A stretch of 64,000 nucleotides of DNA, taken from NCBI GenBank assembly GCA_973895155.1, contig OZ316895.1:2046001-2110000 (forward strand), read 5' to 3'. Positions 23,848-35,260 of the stretch are shown here, piece after piece. Under the pieces are notes generated by a model. The model saw nothing but the letters and a program-made list of their open reading frames with translations. It searched no databases and was not told the DNA's origin. Every line of letters starts with the position of its first letter. Position 1 is the first letter of the stretch. Made by a program: the position numbers and the translations under genes. Source of the DNA: Marsupella aquatica (lineage: Eukaryota; Marchantiophyta).

Positions 23848-25917
23848 CTAGATACGATTCCGTCCTCCAGGGGATAGCATCCAGCCCTGAGAGCCGCTCC
23901 CCGTTTGCTGCTCAGTCAGTCCCCCTATCAGGGAGTAGTCGTCTCTCATCTTAGTTTGTGCTGCGCCTCTTTGTTCACTTCTCGGACTCCTCGTTTCAGG
24001 GCTGAGCAATCTGTTTGTCCTTGTTGAGCTTTCGCCCGCACCTGCATCAGACATGGATCCTCGTGAGAAGTACAGCGAACGTTGTTTTTTTGCTTCACCC
24101 TTCGGCTTATCTTTATCTTCAGTTGGGGGGGTTCTCAATTCTTGTTTCCTGGTTCGTGCTTTGAGTTTGCTATTTGATATGTAAGCTTCATATTCTGACA
24201 TCTCTGCATCGGTGTCCCCATGGTACGAGAAATTCCCTTCGGCTTCTACCTCTAAGAGCGATCCTGGAAGCCCGAGTGTGTCTGTTCTGGCCTTCGTGCT
24301 GAATTCCGGCCCAAAGCTTGGTGCACTGGCATTTAGAACAGAGCCTCTGCGGTCTGTGTTACCTCCAGGATCCCGGGCCAGTCCACTCCCAGGTGGGAAG
24401 TCTCGCGAATTCCCCTTAGTCCTAGTCGGTTCCCATCTCACCATGGCGTCCAAGGGTCCACGAGTGGGCTCCAGCAATTCCATCCCAATAGCACCCACAT
24501 TCGGCCGTTGTGGGTTAGCTGGAGTTCCTTTGTCCGGTTCTCTAACATCTGTCGCAATGATCAGCTCCACATGGGCAATTTCCTCCTCAACTGAGTTTTT
24601 CCGGATCGTGTTCGCCTGCCGCTCTTGGTTCTCCCTGAATTTAACCCGGACCATAGCATTCTCTTGGGCCTTTTGTATCTCTTCTGGGTCAGCCTCCGAG
24701 TGTCGTTCGTCGTCTTTTTCATCAGGTATTTCCAGCACACTCGTCGGCCTCTGCCCTTCATCTCCTTCTCGACAGCTGCGGGCTAGATGCCCTTTCTTAT
24801 GGCATTTGTAGCAGTGGTAAGGAATATTGCGGAAGGTCACCGGTTGCCAAATTACTATATCCTTCTGAATTTTCACTCGAACACTTGCCGGTATCTCCCT
24901 GTCAGTGTCCCATAGTATGCACGCACGGTCATGTGGGTAAGAACTGAATTGGTCTCCTTGAATGTAGTATAGTAGGGTGCCAAGCGCGCTTGCAATTTTC
25001 CTTCTGCATCCTTCCAGCTCCAAGGCTCTAAATGGTAGCTCAATCCATACTGGCAGTTTGGTGTAAGACTCATTTTTTATGTCAAAGGTTGGATCCCATG
25101 GGAAGGTGTATACAAATCTATTTTCCATAAACCATGGCGCCCCATTCAGTGCCAGATCCCGATGATCAGGTTCTTCAAAGATTACCATGTAAAAATTTTT
25201 CCCCACAAACTTGACTTGTAGCACCGGCCAGCGCCCTTGCCTAGTCATTTCGTCTTCTACCCAGTCTCTGAAGGCTGGAAGCAATGGGGTTCTATCTGTG
25301 AAGTAGCATAGCAAGGCATAGTTATATAATTGCCTCACATTCATAGCTGCTTCCGTCATGTTCCATTCAACTATGGCAAACAGCTTTTTGTCAAGGTCAC
25401 CCTTAGAGCGGTGTGCTACAGCTCTCAGAATTCTGATACATTCCTCCGATGTTTCCTCCTCTTCAGCTCCTTCGCGGCCCCATGTATCAGGATTCCGGGT
25501 ACCATTTGAGATTCCATAGATTCCAGGACCCTCTCCCCTGAGCTCTGCACCTCTCAGGCTACGTCGTGTCTCTCCATCCAAGGCTGGGACCTTGTCCCGA
25601 GCTGAGCCGCCGCCATTCTCATCCTCTTCCATGTCCATCAGATCGTCCTGTATCTCCCATTGTGAGCCGGCTGAGCCCCCCCTACTCTCTCCCTGTAGGC
25701 CAGGATTGCCTCCTCCCTTTCTCTCCTGCAGTGGTCCGTCCCCATCATTCCGCGCATCTTGCGCCGAGAATTGGTTGCACCTCCCCACTCCCTCCTCTTC
25801 GAGTTTTCCTTTATTCTGAGAGGCCAAACCAACCAGATTGGTCTCGCGCCCTCTCACCCCCTGGAGCGTCCCCGTTCTAGTCTGTTCTTGTTTCAGTCGC
25901 CCACTGTAGCACCCCAC
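23848..25917 (-). CDS. LINE ORF1, zinc-knuckle nucleic-acid-binding protein
   Basis: Open for 689 codons, although the N-terminal boundary is uncertain because the first codon of the frame is GTG and no good ATG lies near it. The first 150 residues are Gly/Glu/Arg-rich and low in complexity. A DUF4283-like domain follows (about residues 190-330, with VLQVKFVGKNFY, GAPWFMENRF and LPVWIELPF). A single CCHC zinc knuckle, CYKCHKKGHLARSC, comes next, then a long disordered C-terminus. This is the usual ORF1 of plant L1 elements, an RNA-binding partner of ORF2. Its stop at 23848 is about 60 bp before ORF2. Confidence 0.9.
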   Translation of the reverse strand: MGCYSGRLKQEQTRTGTLQGVRGRETNLVGLASQNKGKLEEEGVGRCNQFSAQDARNDGDGPLQERKGGGNPGLQGESRGGSAGSQWEIQDDLMDMEEDENGGGSARDKVPALDGETRRSLRGAELRGEGPGIYGISNGTRNPDTWGREGAEEEETSEECIRILRAVAHRSKGDLDKKLFAIVEWNMTEAAMNVRQLYNYALLCYFTDRTPLLPAFRDWVEDEMTRQGRWPVLQVKFVGKNFYMVIFEEPDHRDLALNGAPWFMENRFVYTFPWDPTFDIKNESYTKLPVWIELPFRALELEGCRRKIASALGTLLYYIQGDQFSSYPHDRACILWDTDREIPASVRVKIQKDIVIWQPVTFRNIPYHCYKCHKKGHLARSCREGDEGQRPTSVLEIPDEKDDERHSEADPEEIQKAQENAMVRVKFRENQERQANTIRKNSVEEEIAHVELIIATDVREPDKGTPANPQRPNVGAIGMELLEPTRGPLDAMVRWEPTRTKGNSRDFPPGSGLARDPGGNTDRRGSVLNASAPSFGPEFSTKARTDTLGLPGSLLEVEAEGNFSYHGDTDAEMSEYEAYISNSKLKARTRKQELRTPPTEDKDKPKGEAKKQRSLYFSRGSMSDAGAGESSTRTNRLLSPETRSPRSEQRGAAQTKMRDDYSLIGGLTEQQTGSGSQGWMLSPGGRNRI

Positions 25918-26323
25918 CAGATCGATGCGAACCCTTGTTCCAATGTGTCTACCTTTTAATCCCCGCCTCCAAAAGTGGCAGCGGGAAAGGTGCTCCCGCT
26001 AGACTAACGCATCGGCTCATCCGCCACCCCTGGCTCCAACTCTCATGACCGGATCTCCACAATTGTGCTCCCGCAATCCAGACTAGTATTCCACCCTAAA
26101 ACAGCAGAACCGGCTCTAAAGCGGATCCCGATCGTAGCGATGGCGAGAGAGAGCAGAAAAAGCTTCGTGCAGAAGCAGGGGTCACCCTCGTATCGATTCC
26201 ACCCCTCTCGAGAAGCTTTTTGCCCCTCTCAATCTCCTTCTAGAAGGTCGAAACGCTCATGGATGAGCACAAGTCCCTCCGCCCTTCTTCGCAAGTCCAC
26301 TGTCAGTTAGCTCGTTCAGCCCC

Positions 26324-26339
26324 AGGAAACCAATTCATT
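26324..26339. repeat. LINE target site duplication, right copy
   Basis: AGGAAACCAATTCATT, identical to 19597-19612. Confidence 0.93.
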
Positions 26340-27979
26340 GAGGAACATAGACAGACTAAGGAAAACATCATACAATGGAAAACTAAGGACTACATTGTAA
26401 TAATAAGAGATCAAGCTCACCTTGCACCACAAAGATTGTCACGAGTCACCTCGCAGTTCCTCGCAGCTTAGGTCCAGGATGACATTTCAATATGGAGGAA
26501 AGGAGTTTACTCATTTAAAACAGAGAAGGAGTGGCATCTACAGGGACTTTGGCAGCACATTGAAAAGGTTGGCGATACATCAGGTTATCTTTCTAGGTTG
26601 ACACTGCCAATAGAATTTTGAACACAACAAACACAACAAACACTGCCAGATATAGAATTTTGAACACAAGGGTATGGCATCCTGATTTGCCTAACTCAAT
26701 CAACTTAATAGCATATTTTTATGTTCAATTAGGCAGCACTAAATAGAACAGCCTTTCACGCAGTCAGAATAATTGGCAATAATTGCCAGACGACAACAAG
26801 ACAACAAACTGAACTGAACATAGTAGACAAATCCAACAAGTAGCAATCAGAAATTAACAGCAGACAGACAGAGGACAACTCGGTCAGAACTCGGGCACTT
26901 GATTTAGTTGTGGTAAATAGCCGTTCAAGTTCTGGACAAGCAAGAGCAATACGTGAGCAGACTCCAGAAAAATCATCTCTTGAGATTGAGGAGAAAGGCA
27001 TTCCCCAGCCAGCTTACCTATGTCTTGAAAAATGTATCGGACATCGTGGACGCTGGGGCTCAGCTGTTGGCCGCAAGGGAAGATTTTGCCAAAACAAACA
27101 ATAAAGCTCGAAGATAGTTAAATTTCTTAGGTCATTCTAAATGGGGAATGAATTAGCAATTAGAACCAGTAAACCCTGATCTTGGGCAAGCAGAGAGAGA
27201 AGACTCTGCGCCTAATACTTATGTCTACCCGAATTTTACTGGGACATATGAGCATTGGGATGGCATTGCAAAGCAGAATTTTGTAGCAGTGGAAGGAATC
27301 AACATAGATAGCAGTGGAAGGTCGCAGTGGAGCTAGCATGGGACAGGGAAGGAAATGCAGGCACTTGTGATGCAAAAGGCTATAGAGGGCGAGAAGGTGG
27401 ACAACCAAACTCAGCAAACTCAAAGAACATGTAGCAAATGGCAATAGAATTGAAGATCAGAGAACCTGAGTGGGCAAAAAATTGATATAGATTGTAATGG
27501 GCAATAAAGAAGCTCAACCGGGAGACTAGCAGTAGTGGAGACAGTTCCGTCTTAAATGGAAAAGGAGAGATATATACAATAAAGAGAGACGTCCTTTAAA
27601 GTAGAAATTGTCTGAAAAGTAAGTGCAAATAAGTGCATGCAACAGGAGCGGTCACATACAAATTGAGCAGATCCTCTCAAGGCTACAGAGGGCGAGAAGG
27701 TGGACAACCAAACTCAGCAAACTCAAAGAACAAGTAGTAAATGGCAATAGAATAGAAGATCAGAGAACATGTAGCGAATGGAGAGGGATAGATAGAGAAA
27801 AAACATAAGCAGAGAGCTCTGGCACACAGCAACACAGGTCCCAACACAGCACATTGCAGGTCCCAGGCTGGGGTGGAGCCGGAAGTGGAGAGCACAGAGC
27901 AACCAGGCAAATCACAGCATGGGCGCCAATGGGAATAAGGTCAATACCTTTGAGGCGGAAGCTAGCAGGCCTCAACTTG
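26340..27979 (-). other. CACTA upstream region, no gene
   Basis: No supported ORF. A direct repeat of about 90 bp (GAGGGCGAGAAGGTGGACAA onward) lies at 27385 and 27687, about 302 bp apart. Before the LINE insertion this segment was contiguous with the PHD gene leader, so it probably holds part of the 5' transcript or promoter of the CACTA genes. Confidence 0.45.
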
Positions 27980-28700
27980 CAGGTAGCAGCTTGTGCTCTG
28001 TTGCCTTCCGCAAGTAGCTTGCACTCTCAGCTTCCGCAATGAGTCGCCCTCTCCCCTTTTGCAAGCAGCTGCTCGACCTCTCCCCTTCCACAAGCAGCTT
28101 GCCTTCTCCCCGTCCGCAATCAGGTCACCTCTCCCCTTCCGCAAGCAGCTCGCACCCACTTAAAGAAACAAATGTTGAGACCAAACAAACAACCGGCTCC
28201 CTTCCGCAAACTCCACAACCTCTTCAAGAAGCTATCGTCGACCTTCCGCAGCAAGAATCATTTCCTCCCTGCTTTCACTGCCTCCACGAGCTTCCATAGC
28301 AATCGCCTTCCATGATGATCGGGGCCCCAGTGCGCAAATGCCTTCCGCATCCACCTTGCGCAGCTTGTTGCCGATTGTAGCTCCTCACCCACAGCTCGTG
28401 ACCCGCAGCTTGTCGCTCGACTGTTTCTGATTGTGTCCGGCTCTTCCTTCTGCAGCTCTTCCCTTCCGCACCTCCAACCTCACGCAACTCCTCCCCTCCC
28501 GCAACTCCAACCTGTGCTCCTGGGGCAACTCCAACCTGTGCGCGGAAGAGTGTTGCAGCTCCTCCCCTCCCGCAACTCCACCCTGTGCTAGTCTAGCAAA
28601 TGTGCTCGGAAGAGTGTCGCAGCTCCTCCCCTCCTGCAACTCCAACCTATGCTCCCGGGGCAAATGTGTTCGGAAGAGTGTCGAAGCTTGGTGGAGGCAA
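27980..28700. repeat. C/T-rich minisatellites in the CACTA 5' region
   Basis: Two arrays. At about 27980-28160 there are imperfect units of about 30 bp (CTCTCCCCTTCCGCAAGCAGC). At about 28480-28690 there are units of about 65 bp with GCAGCTCCTCCCCTCCCGC and GGAAGAGTGTCG. The region is far richer in C and T than the rest of the element. Long open frames here (Ser/Pro/Cys-rich on plus, Arg/Gly-rich on minus) are by-products of the repeats. Confidence 0.65.
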
Positions 28701-29600
28701 TGCACAACGCTGCGCAACCCTAAGCCCTTGCAATGTGCACACAAGGCATGCCAAGAAAAGAGCACATCGCGCATTGCCCTCTCCGTCGATGTTTTTTCAG
28801 GAAAAAGGGCTCCTGTTGGTACGCGAGAACACTTGAGGAGGAAAAACCTAATGCTGGACGCCTAAACCCCGTAAAAGTAAGGTATTTCTCCAGATGGGGA
28901 TGGTGGATATTGTACGTGGGTCATGAATTAGGTTCTATTCTGACAATCTCTCATATGTCTGGACCCCCCATAAGACCCTAGGGAAGTTGAGACTAGGTTA
29001 ATAACAATGTAAACCACCCCCCCCCCTCGCCCCCATAAGGCCCTAGGGAAATACCGACTATATAGGGTAATAACAAGGTCCGGACGCCCCCATAAGGCCC
29101 TAAGTAGGGAAGGCAAGGTTAATAACTTATAATGTCGCAACCCCCCCATAAGGTCATGGCTGTTTGTGTAGGTGCCAACAAGAATGTTAAGGACCAATGT
29201 TATATATAAAAAATCATGCCCGCGATATAAAACGTCCTTTTGGACCAAGGGAAGACTACATATGAGGCTATGTTGTCTAAGAGTTTTTGAGAGCATTACA
29301 CCAAAGCATTAACAAGTGAGCCTTCCCATGACTATATGACCTCCAATATGCCAACATTAATGGCTTCCAATATGACAGCATGAGTGACCCCACGTTTAGT
29401 CCTCAGATTGAAGCACCATTTAATTCACAAATGACCCAATGAACTCCCTTGTACCTCCAAAGAGAACCCCCCAATAGCCTTTGTAAAGACCACATTTCCA
29501 GTCATTTGGTACTTCTGACCTCTAGTATGACAACCAAGATTACCCTAATTTGAGGTGTTTTCATTAATGACACACCATGAGGGACCTCTCTAATGACCAC
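28701..29600. other. CACTA segment with CCCCCCATAAGG repeats
   Basis: Short phrases such as CCCCCATAAGGCCCTAGG recur at about 28967, 29030, 29088 and 29145. From about 29380 the AATGACC-type motifs of the subterminal region begin. No gene. Confidence 0.45.
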
Positions 29601-32600
29601 ATATGCAGTCAATTGCTCCAAATGACCTCCAACTGACTACCAAAATGACCCTTATTGTAGTCATTGACATTAATGACACACATTATGTGAAAATGACCCA
29701 ATGAAGAGTATACTACCTCTCGGAGTGCCCCTTTACAATTCCTTTGGAATTTAATAGAATATATCCAAAATCCAAATATCGGCACAAACATGACATAGTT
29801 ATATAGAAGGACATAGTCTTCCACTAGTATTGCACTATATACCTCTTGGAGAGACAAAAACAATTTTTGTATGCATGCCTTAGGATGGTATGCATGCATG
29901 GTGACACTTTTGGCAAATCACTCCAAAGTTGTATGAATTGGGAGTGATTTCCCCAAGGTTGCATCACCCCTTAAGTAATTGCAAAAACATGGCTCCAAAG
30001 TGCTCATGGTGCAACTAGTGGTTGGAGAATAGTGGGTATAGTACCCCGCACCTTGTGGAGAGGTTGCCACCTTCATGTAGAGCCCCATGGCACACTAGGG
30101 CCACCTTAAGCTCCTAGACCCAAAAGGGTCATTTCTGATGGTCCGTAATGACACCATGAGGGACCTCTATAATGACCCCATATGGAGTCATTTGGCACAA
30201 ATGACTTCCAAAAGGACTGCCAAAATGACCCTTACTGCAGTCTTTGGCATTAATGACACACTATTCCTCCAAAATGACCCAATGAAGATTACAACACCTA
30301 CGCACAATGCCCCGACACTATTCATATGCAAAATGGAGTATTCCCCATCCAAACACCGGCACAAACATGACACAATTACATCACAAGATGACAACCTTCC
30401 ATTGGTGTTGCGCTACTTCTTGGAGAGACAAAAAAATGGCTCCATTTGCGCTTGGATACGGTGGTATGCATCCATGGTGACACTTTTGGCAAATCACTCC
30501 AAAGTTGTATGACTTGGGAGTGATTTCCCCAAGGTGCATCATGCCTTAAGTAAATGCAAAAACATGTGTCCAAAGTGTTCATGGCACAACTAGTGGTTGG
30601 ACGATGATGAGTATAGTGTCCCGCACCTAGTGGAGGGGGTTCTCACCTCTATGTGGGGCCCCATGGCACTCTAGGGCCCACCTCCAGCCCCTAGCCCCAA
30701 ACTGGTCATTTGTGCTTCTGCTTAATGATTGCACAAGGGACCCCTCAAATGACCACAAATCCAATCATTTGACTTATGTGACAGCCCATATGACAGATTT
30801 AATGACCGTACTTGTAGTCATTGGTATTTATGACACCAATTTTTTCAGAAATGACTCAATGAAGATTACACTACCTTCTTGAGTGCCCCATCACTATTCA
30901 TTTGCAAAATAAAATATTCCCCATCCAAACACCGGCACAAACATGACACAATTACATGGAAGGACAACAGCCTTGCACTACTTCTTGCAGAGACAAAAAA
31001 AATGGCTTCATTTCCTTTAGATAGGATGGTATGCATCAATGGTGACACTTTTGGCAAATCACTCCAAAGTCGTACGACTTGGGAGTGATTTTCCCAAGAT
31101 TATATCATCCCTTAAGTAAACACAAAAACATGGCTCCAAACTGCTAATGGTGCAACTAGTGGTTGGAGAATAGTAATTATAGTATTTGACACCTAGTGGA
31201 GGGGTTGCGAGCTCTATGTGGTGCCACATGGCACTCTAGGGCCCACCTCCAGCCCTTAGCTCCAAATTGGTCATTCATGCTTGTCTTCAATGACTGCACT
31301 AGAGACCCCTCAAATGACAACAAGTCCAGTCATTTGAATTATATGACATCCCATATGACCAATTCAATGACCCTACTTGTGGTCATTGGCACTTATGACA
31401 TGACTTTGTTAAAAAATGACCCAAAGAAGGTCCTGGTAGCGCCAGAGAGAGCCCGCTCTACATTCCTTGCAAAAATGGAATAATTGTATACCTTTAAACA
31501 TCAGACACATCATAGAGGGAAGCACCACTGCCACACCCATTCCATTGGTGTTGCGCTACCTCTTGGAGAGACAAAAAAGGGCTTCATTTGCGTTTGGAAC
31601 AGTGGTATGCATCCATGGTGACACTTTTGGCAAATCACTCCAAAGTCATACGACTTGGGAGTGATTTCCCCAAAGGTGCATCATGCCTTAAGTAAACGCA
31701 AAAACATGTGTCCAAGGTGTTTATGTTGCAACTAGTGGTTGGACAATGATGAGTATAGTGTCCCGCACGCAGTGGAGGGGTTCTCACCTCTATGTGGGGC
31801 CACATGGCACTCTAGGGCCCACCTCCAGCCCCTAGCCCCAAACTGGTCATTTGTGCTTTTCCTTAATGACTGCATAAGGGACCCCTCAAATGATCACAAA
31901 TCCAGTCATTAGACTGATATGACTCTCCATATGACAGTTTTAATGACCCTGCTTTTAGTCATTGATATTTATGACGGGCCATTGCTCACATATGACCCAA
32001 TAAAGGCCCTAGTACCTCCAACTAAAGCCAGCTTTAGATTCCTTGCAAGATTGGAATATTCCTCTTCCCTATATCCGCACCCACACCATACTGAGAAGCA
32101 CGACTCCCCTGCCCATTCCATTGGTGCAGCACCACCTCTTGGAGAACCCAAAAACAACTTTTATTTGCCTTTGTATGTGATGGTGTGCATGCATGGCAAC
32201 ACTTTTGGCAAATCACTCCAAAGTCGTACGACTTGGGAGTGATTTCCCCAAAGGTGCATCGTGCCTTAAGGAAACACAAAAACATGTGTCCAAAGTGTTT
32301 ATGTCGCAACTAGTGGTTGGACAATGATGAGTATAGTGTCCCGCACCTCGTGGAGGGGTTCTCACCTCTATGTGGGGCCCCATGGCACTCTAGGGCGCAC
32401 CTCCAGCCCCTAGCCCCAAAATGGTCATTTGTGCTTTTCCTTAATGACTGCATGAGGGACCCCTCAAATGACAATAATTCAGGTCATTCCGCTTATATGA
32501 CATCCAATGTGACCATTTTAATGACCTTTCTTGTAGTAATTGGCATTTATGACGGGCCATTGCTCACATATGACCCAATAAAGGCCCTAGTACCTCCAAA

Positions 32601-33550
32601 GAGAGCCAGCTTTAGATTCCTTGCAAGGTTGGAATATTCCCAAACCCTAATCCCGCAGCCACACCATGCAAAGAAGCACGACTCCCCTGCCCATTCCATG
32701 CGTGCAGCACTACCTCTTGGAGAACCAAAAAACAGGTTTTATTTGCCTTTGGATGTGATGGTATACATCCATGGTTGCACTTTTGGCAAATCACTCCAAA
32801 GTCGTACGACTTGGGAGTGATTTCCCCAAAGGTGCATCATGCCTTAAGGAAACACAAAAACATGTGTCCAAAGTGTTTATGTTGCAACTAGTGGTTGGAC
32901 AATGATGAGTATAGTGTCCCGCACCTAGTGGAGGGGTTCTCACCTCTATGTGGGGCCCATGGCACTCTAGGGCCCACCTCAAGCCCCTAGCCCCAAAATG
33001 GTCATTTGTGCTTTTCCTTAATGACTACATAAGGGACCCCTCAAATGACCACAAATCCAGTCATTAGACTGATATGACTCTCCATATGACAATTTTAATG
33101 ACCCTACTTTTAGTCATTGGCATTTATGACGGGCCATTGCTCACATATGACCCAATAAAGGCCCTAGTACCTCCAAAGAGAGCCAACTTTAGATTCCTTG
33201 CAAGGTTGGAATATTCCTCTTCCCTAAACCTGCACCCACACCATACTGAGAAGCATGACTCCCCTGCCCATTCCATTGGGGCAGCACTACCTCTTGGAGA
33301 ACCAAAAAACAACTTTTATTTGCCTTTGGATGTGATGGTATGCATGCATTTATTTGCAAATTAAAATATTCCCCGTCCAAACACCGGCACAAACATGACA
33401 CAATTACAACAAAACATGACAACCTTCCATTGGTATTGCCCTACTTCTTGGAGAGACAAAAAGGTTTCATTTGCCCCATGGATACGATAGTATGCGCGCA
33501 TCTATATATGATGACACTTCTGGAAAATCACTCCAAAGGTGTATGACTCT
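29601..33550. repeat. About 577-bp subterminal tandem array of the CACTA element
   Basis: The phrase CACTTTTGGCAAATCACTCC starts at 29905, 30481, 31046, 31622, 32200 and 32778 (spacings 576, 565, 576, 578, 578). A shortened hybrid unit ends near 33515. Each unit carries many AATGACC and GTCATT words plus GTCGTACGACTTGGGAGTG. Adjacent later units are more alike than early ones, which suggests recent unequal exchange. The ORFs of 60-170 codons seen here repeat with the units and are not genes. Confidence 0.9.
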
Positions 33551-33631
33551 ACAATTATGATAGGTGTCTGGAATGACTATTGAGTATTTTAATCTTCATA
33601 TCTCTTGGGTTCTTTAATGACTCTATAAGTA

Positions 33632-34212
33632 GTCATTTATGTAATAAGTCCATAATGACTGTATGTTATTGTAAACATTGATATATCCTGATTTTTAGAT
33701 TGACCCTATATTTAGTCATTTATGCGACAAGTCCATAATGACAGTATGTTGTTGAAAACACTGATATATCCTAATTTCAAGATTGACTGTGGAGTTAGTC
33801 ATTTATGAGAGAAGTCCATAATGACGGTATGTTCTTGTAAACACTGATATGTCCTAATTTCAAGATTGACCCTAGAGTTAGTCATTTATGAGAGAAGTCC
33901 ATAATGACGGTATGTTCTTGTAAACACTGATATGTCCTAATTTCAAGATTGACCCTAGAGTTAGTCATTTATGAGAGAAGTCCATAATGACGGTATGTTC
34001 TTGTAAACACTGATATGTCCTAATTTCAAGATTGACCCTAGAGTTAGTCATTTATGAGAGAAGTCCATAATGACGGTATGTTCTTGTAAACACTGATATG
34101 TCCTAATTTCAAGATTGACCCTAGAGTTAGTCATTTATGGCAGAAGTCCATAATGACAATATGTTGTTGTAAACACTGATATATTCTCATTTTCAGATTG
34201 ACCCTAAATTTT
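33632..34212. repeat. 83-bp subterminal tandem array, 7 copies
   Basis: GTCATTTATG-type words start at 33632, 33715, 33798, 33881, 33964, 34047 and 34130 (exactly 83 bp each), with a diverged eighth start at 34213. Inside each unit GTCATT is followed about 20 bp later by AATGAC, an inverted pair. The middle units are almost identical. Confidence 0.93.
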
Positions 34213-34576
34213 GTCATCTAACACCGTTGGTTAAAATGACGATAATACATTTTTTGTCATTTATCACCGTTGTCCAAAATGATCCAAATAGATTTTTGGT
34301 CATTTCAGTCATTGTCCAGAGTGACTTTAATGTTACTAAACACTGATTTATCATTGTTGTTATTAATTGTGTCATTTAAGACATGTGTCTAAATTGACCA
34401 TTTAGGGAAATTGGGTCATTTTGGTCGCATCAGTCATTATAGACATTATACAAAATGACGAAAAAATTAACATTTTGTCATTTCAGTCTTGGTCATTGTG
34501 GACAGTCATTCCCCTGTCATTTTTTTTGTGTCATTAAAACTTTTGGTCATTTATTCATCTCTGTCATTGGGTGATT
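34213..34576. repeat. CACTA right subterminal motifs
   Basis: Dense GTCATT, AATGAC and GTCATTTTGG words in both orientations, without a fixed period, leading to the right terminus. They mirror the motifs at 9119-9800. Confidence 0.7.
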
Positions 34577-34606
34577 GGTCATAAAGGGCCCTGTTTTCTT
34601 CTAGTG
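34577..34606 (-). repeat. CACTA right terminal inverted repeat
   Basis: On the minus strand it starts CACTAGAAGAAAACAGGGCC and continues to TTTATGACC. GAG follows at 34607-34609. Confidence 0.85.
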
Positions 34607-34854
34607 GAGTACACTTAGCTTAGTTACTAGTTTTGCGCAATGTCATTTTTTACACATTGCACCTTTTGCACAACATCATCCTTTCCTTAAATGACAAGTT
34701 TTTTTATTTAACACATCTTCTGCATAAACATATCTTTTACTAAATAATATCATATGTGTAATGGCATCTTTGACTTAATTAACAAGATAAGACCATGTAT
34801 GAATTTGATATTTTTTATGGAATAATATGTTCTACTAGCCCCATGCCGTGCGTT

Positions 34855-35260
34855 GCACAAAAGATGTTGAAGTGAGGGCAAGATTTAGAGGTGAGGGCAA
34901 GATGTTGAGGTGAAGTCAAGATATCTAGGTGAGGGAAAGACGTTGAGCTGAGGGCAAGATTCCAAGTGAGGGCTGGATGTCAAGGTGAATGCAGCATATT
35001 GAGGTGAGGGCAAGATGTTGAGTGAGGGCAAGATGTTGAGGCAAGGGCAAGATGTCAAGGGGAGGAAAAGGTGTCAAGGAGAGACAAAAATGTCCAGGAG
35101 ATGCAAAGATGTCAAGGCAAGGGCCAGATGTTGAGGAGATGCAAAGATGTCCAGGCAAGGGCCAGATGTTGAGGAGAGGCAAAGATGTCCAGGCAAGGGC
35201 AAGATGTCGAGGGGAGGGAAAGAGGTCAAGCAAGGTCAAAGCAAGGTCAAAGTGATGTCA
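34855..35260 (-). mobile_element. Helitron-like 3' end with GAGGTGAGGGCAAGATGTT minisatellite
   Basis: On the minus strand the order is a GTGC-AAC-GCAC hairpin, GGCATGGGG, then CTAG followed by T, the layout of a Helitron 3' terminus. Moving inward, at 34865-35260, there are about 20 imperfect units of 18-24 bp. The element must extend to higher coordinates on the minus strand, but I did not find its 5' TC end. Confidence 0.6.

Larger units (their letters stand above)
19613..26323 (-). mobile_element. L1-type LINE retrotransposon, full length, nested in the CACTA
   Basis: A 6,711-bp element between perfect 16-bp target duplications. On the minus strand it encodes an ORF1 nucleic-acid-binding protein, then ORF2 with endonuclease, reverse transcriptase and a C-terminal zinc-binding region. 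The 3' end is short and A-rich (TAAAAAAAACC). It inserted about 1 kb upstream of the PHD ORF, in the leader or promoter of the CACTA genes, in the same orientation as those genes. ORF2 carries several breaks, so the copy is dead, although its target duplication is intact. Confidence 0.95.
9088..34606 (-). mobile_element. CACTA (En/Spm) DNA transposon, 25.5 kb, with nested LINE
   Basis: The right terminus read on the minus strand is CACTAGAAGAAAACAGGGCC. The left terminus on the plus strand is TGCTAGTAGAAAACACTG, the same sequence with the first two bases changed. Similarity continues to TTTATGAC about 30 bp in. Both ends abut GAG (9085-9087 and 34607-34609), the 3-bp target duplication expected for CACTA elements. 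Subterminal regions are dense in GTCATT/AATGAC motifs in both orientations. The interior encodes TNP2- and TNPA-type proteins plus a PHD protein, all on the minus strand. A LINE with its own target duplication is nested at 19613-26323; without it the element would be about 18.8 kb. Confidence 0.87.

Noticed and set aside
28385-28865. Ser/Pro/Cys-rich ORFs on both strands
   Set aside because: They follow the C/T-rich minisatellite units of the CACTA 5' region and have no domain.
31196-33364. Series of similar ORFs of 90-170 codons
   Set aside because: They recur with the 577-bp repeat period and hold no motif; the array is subterminal DNA of the CACTA.
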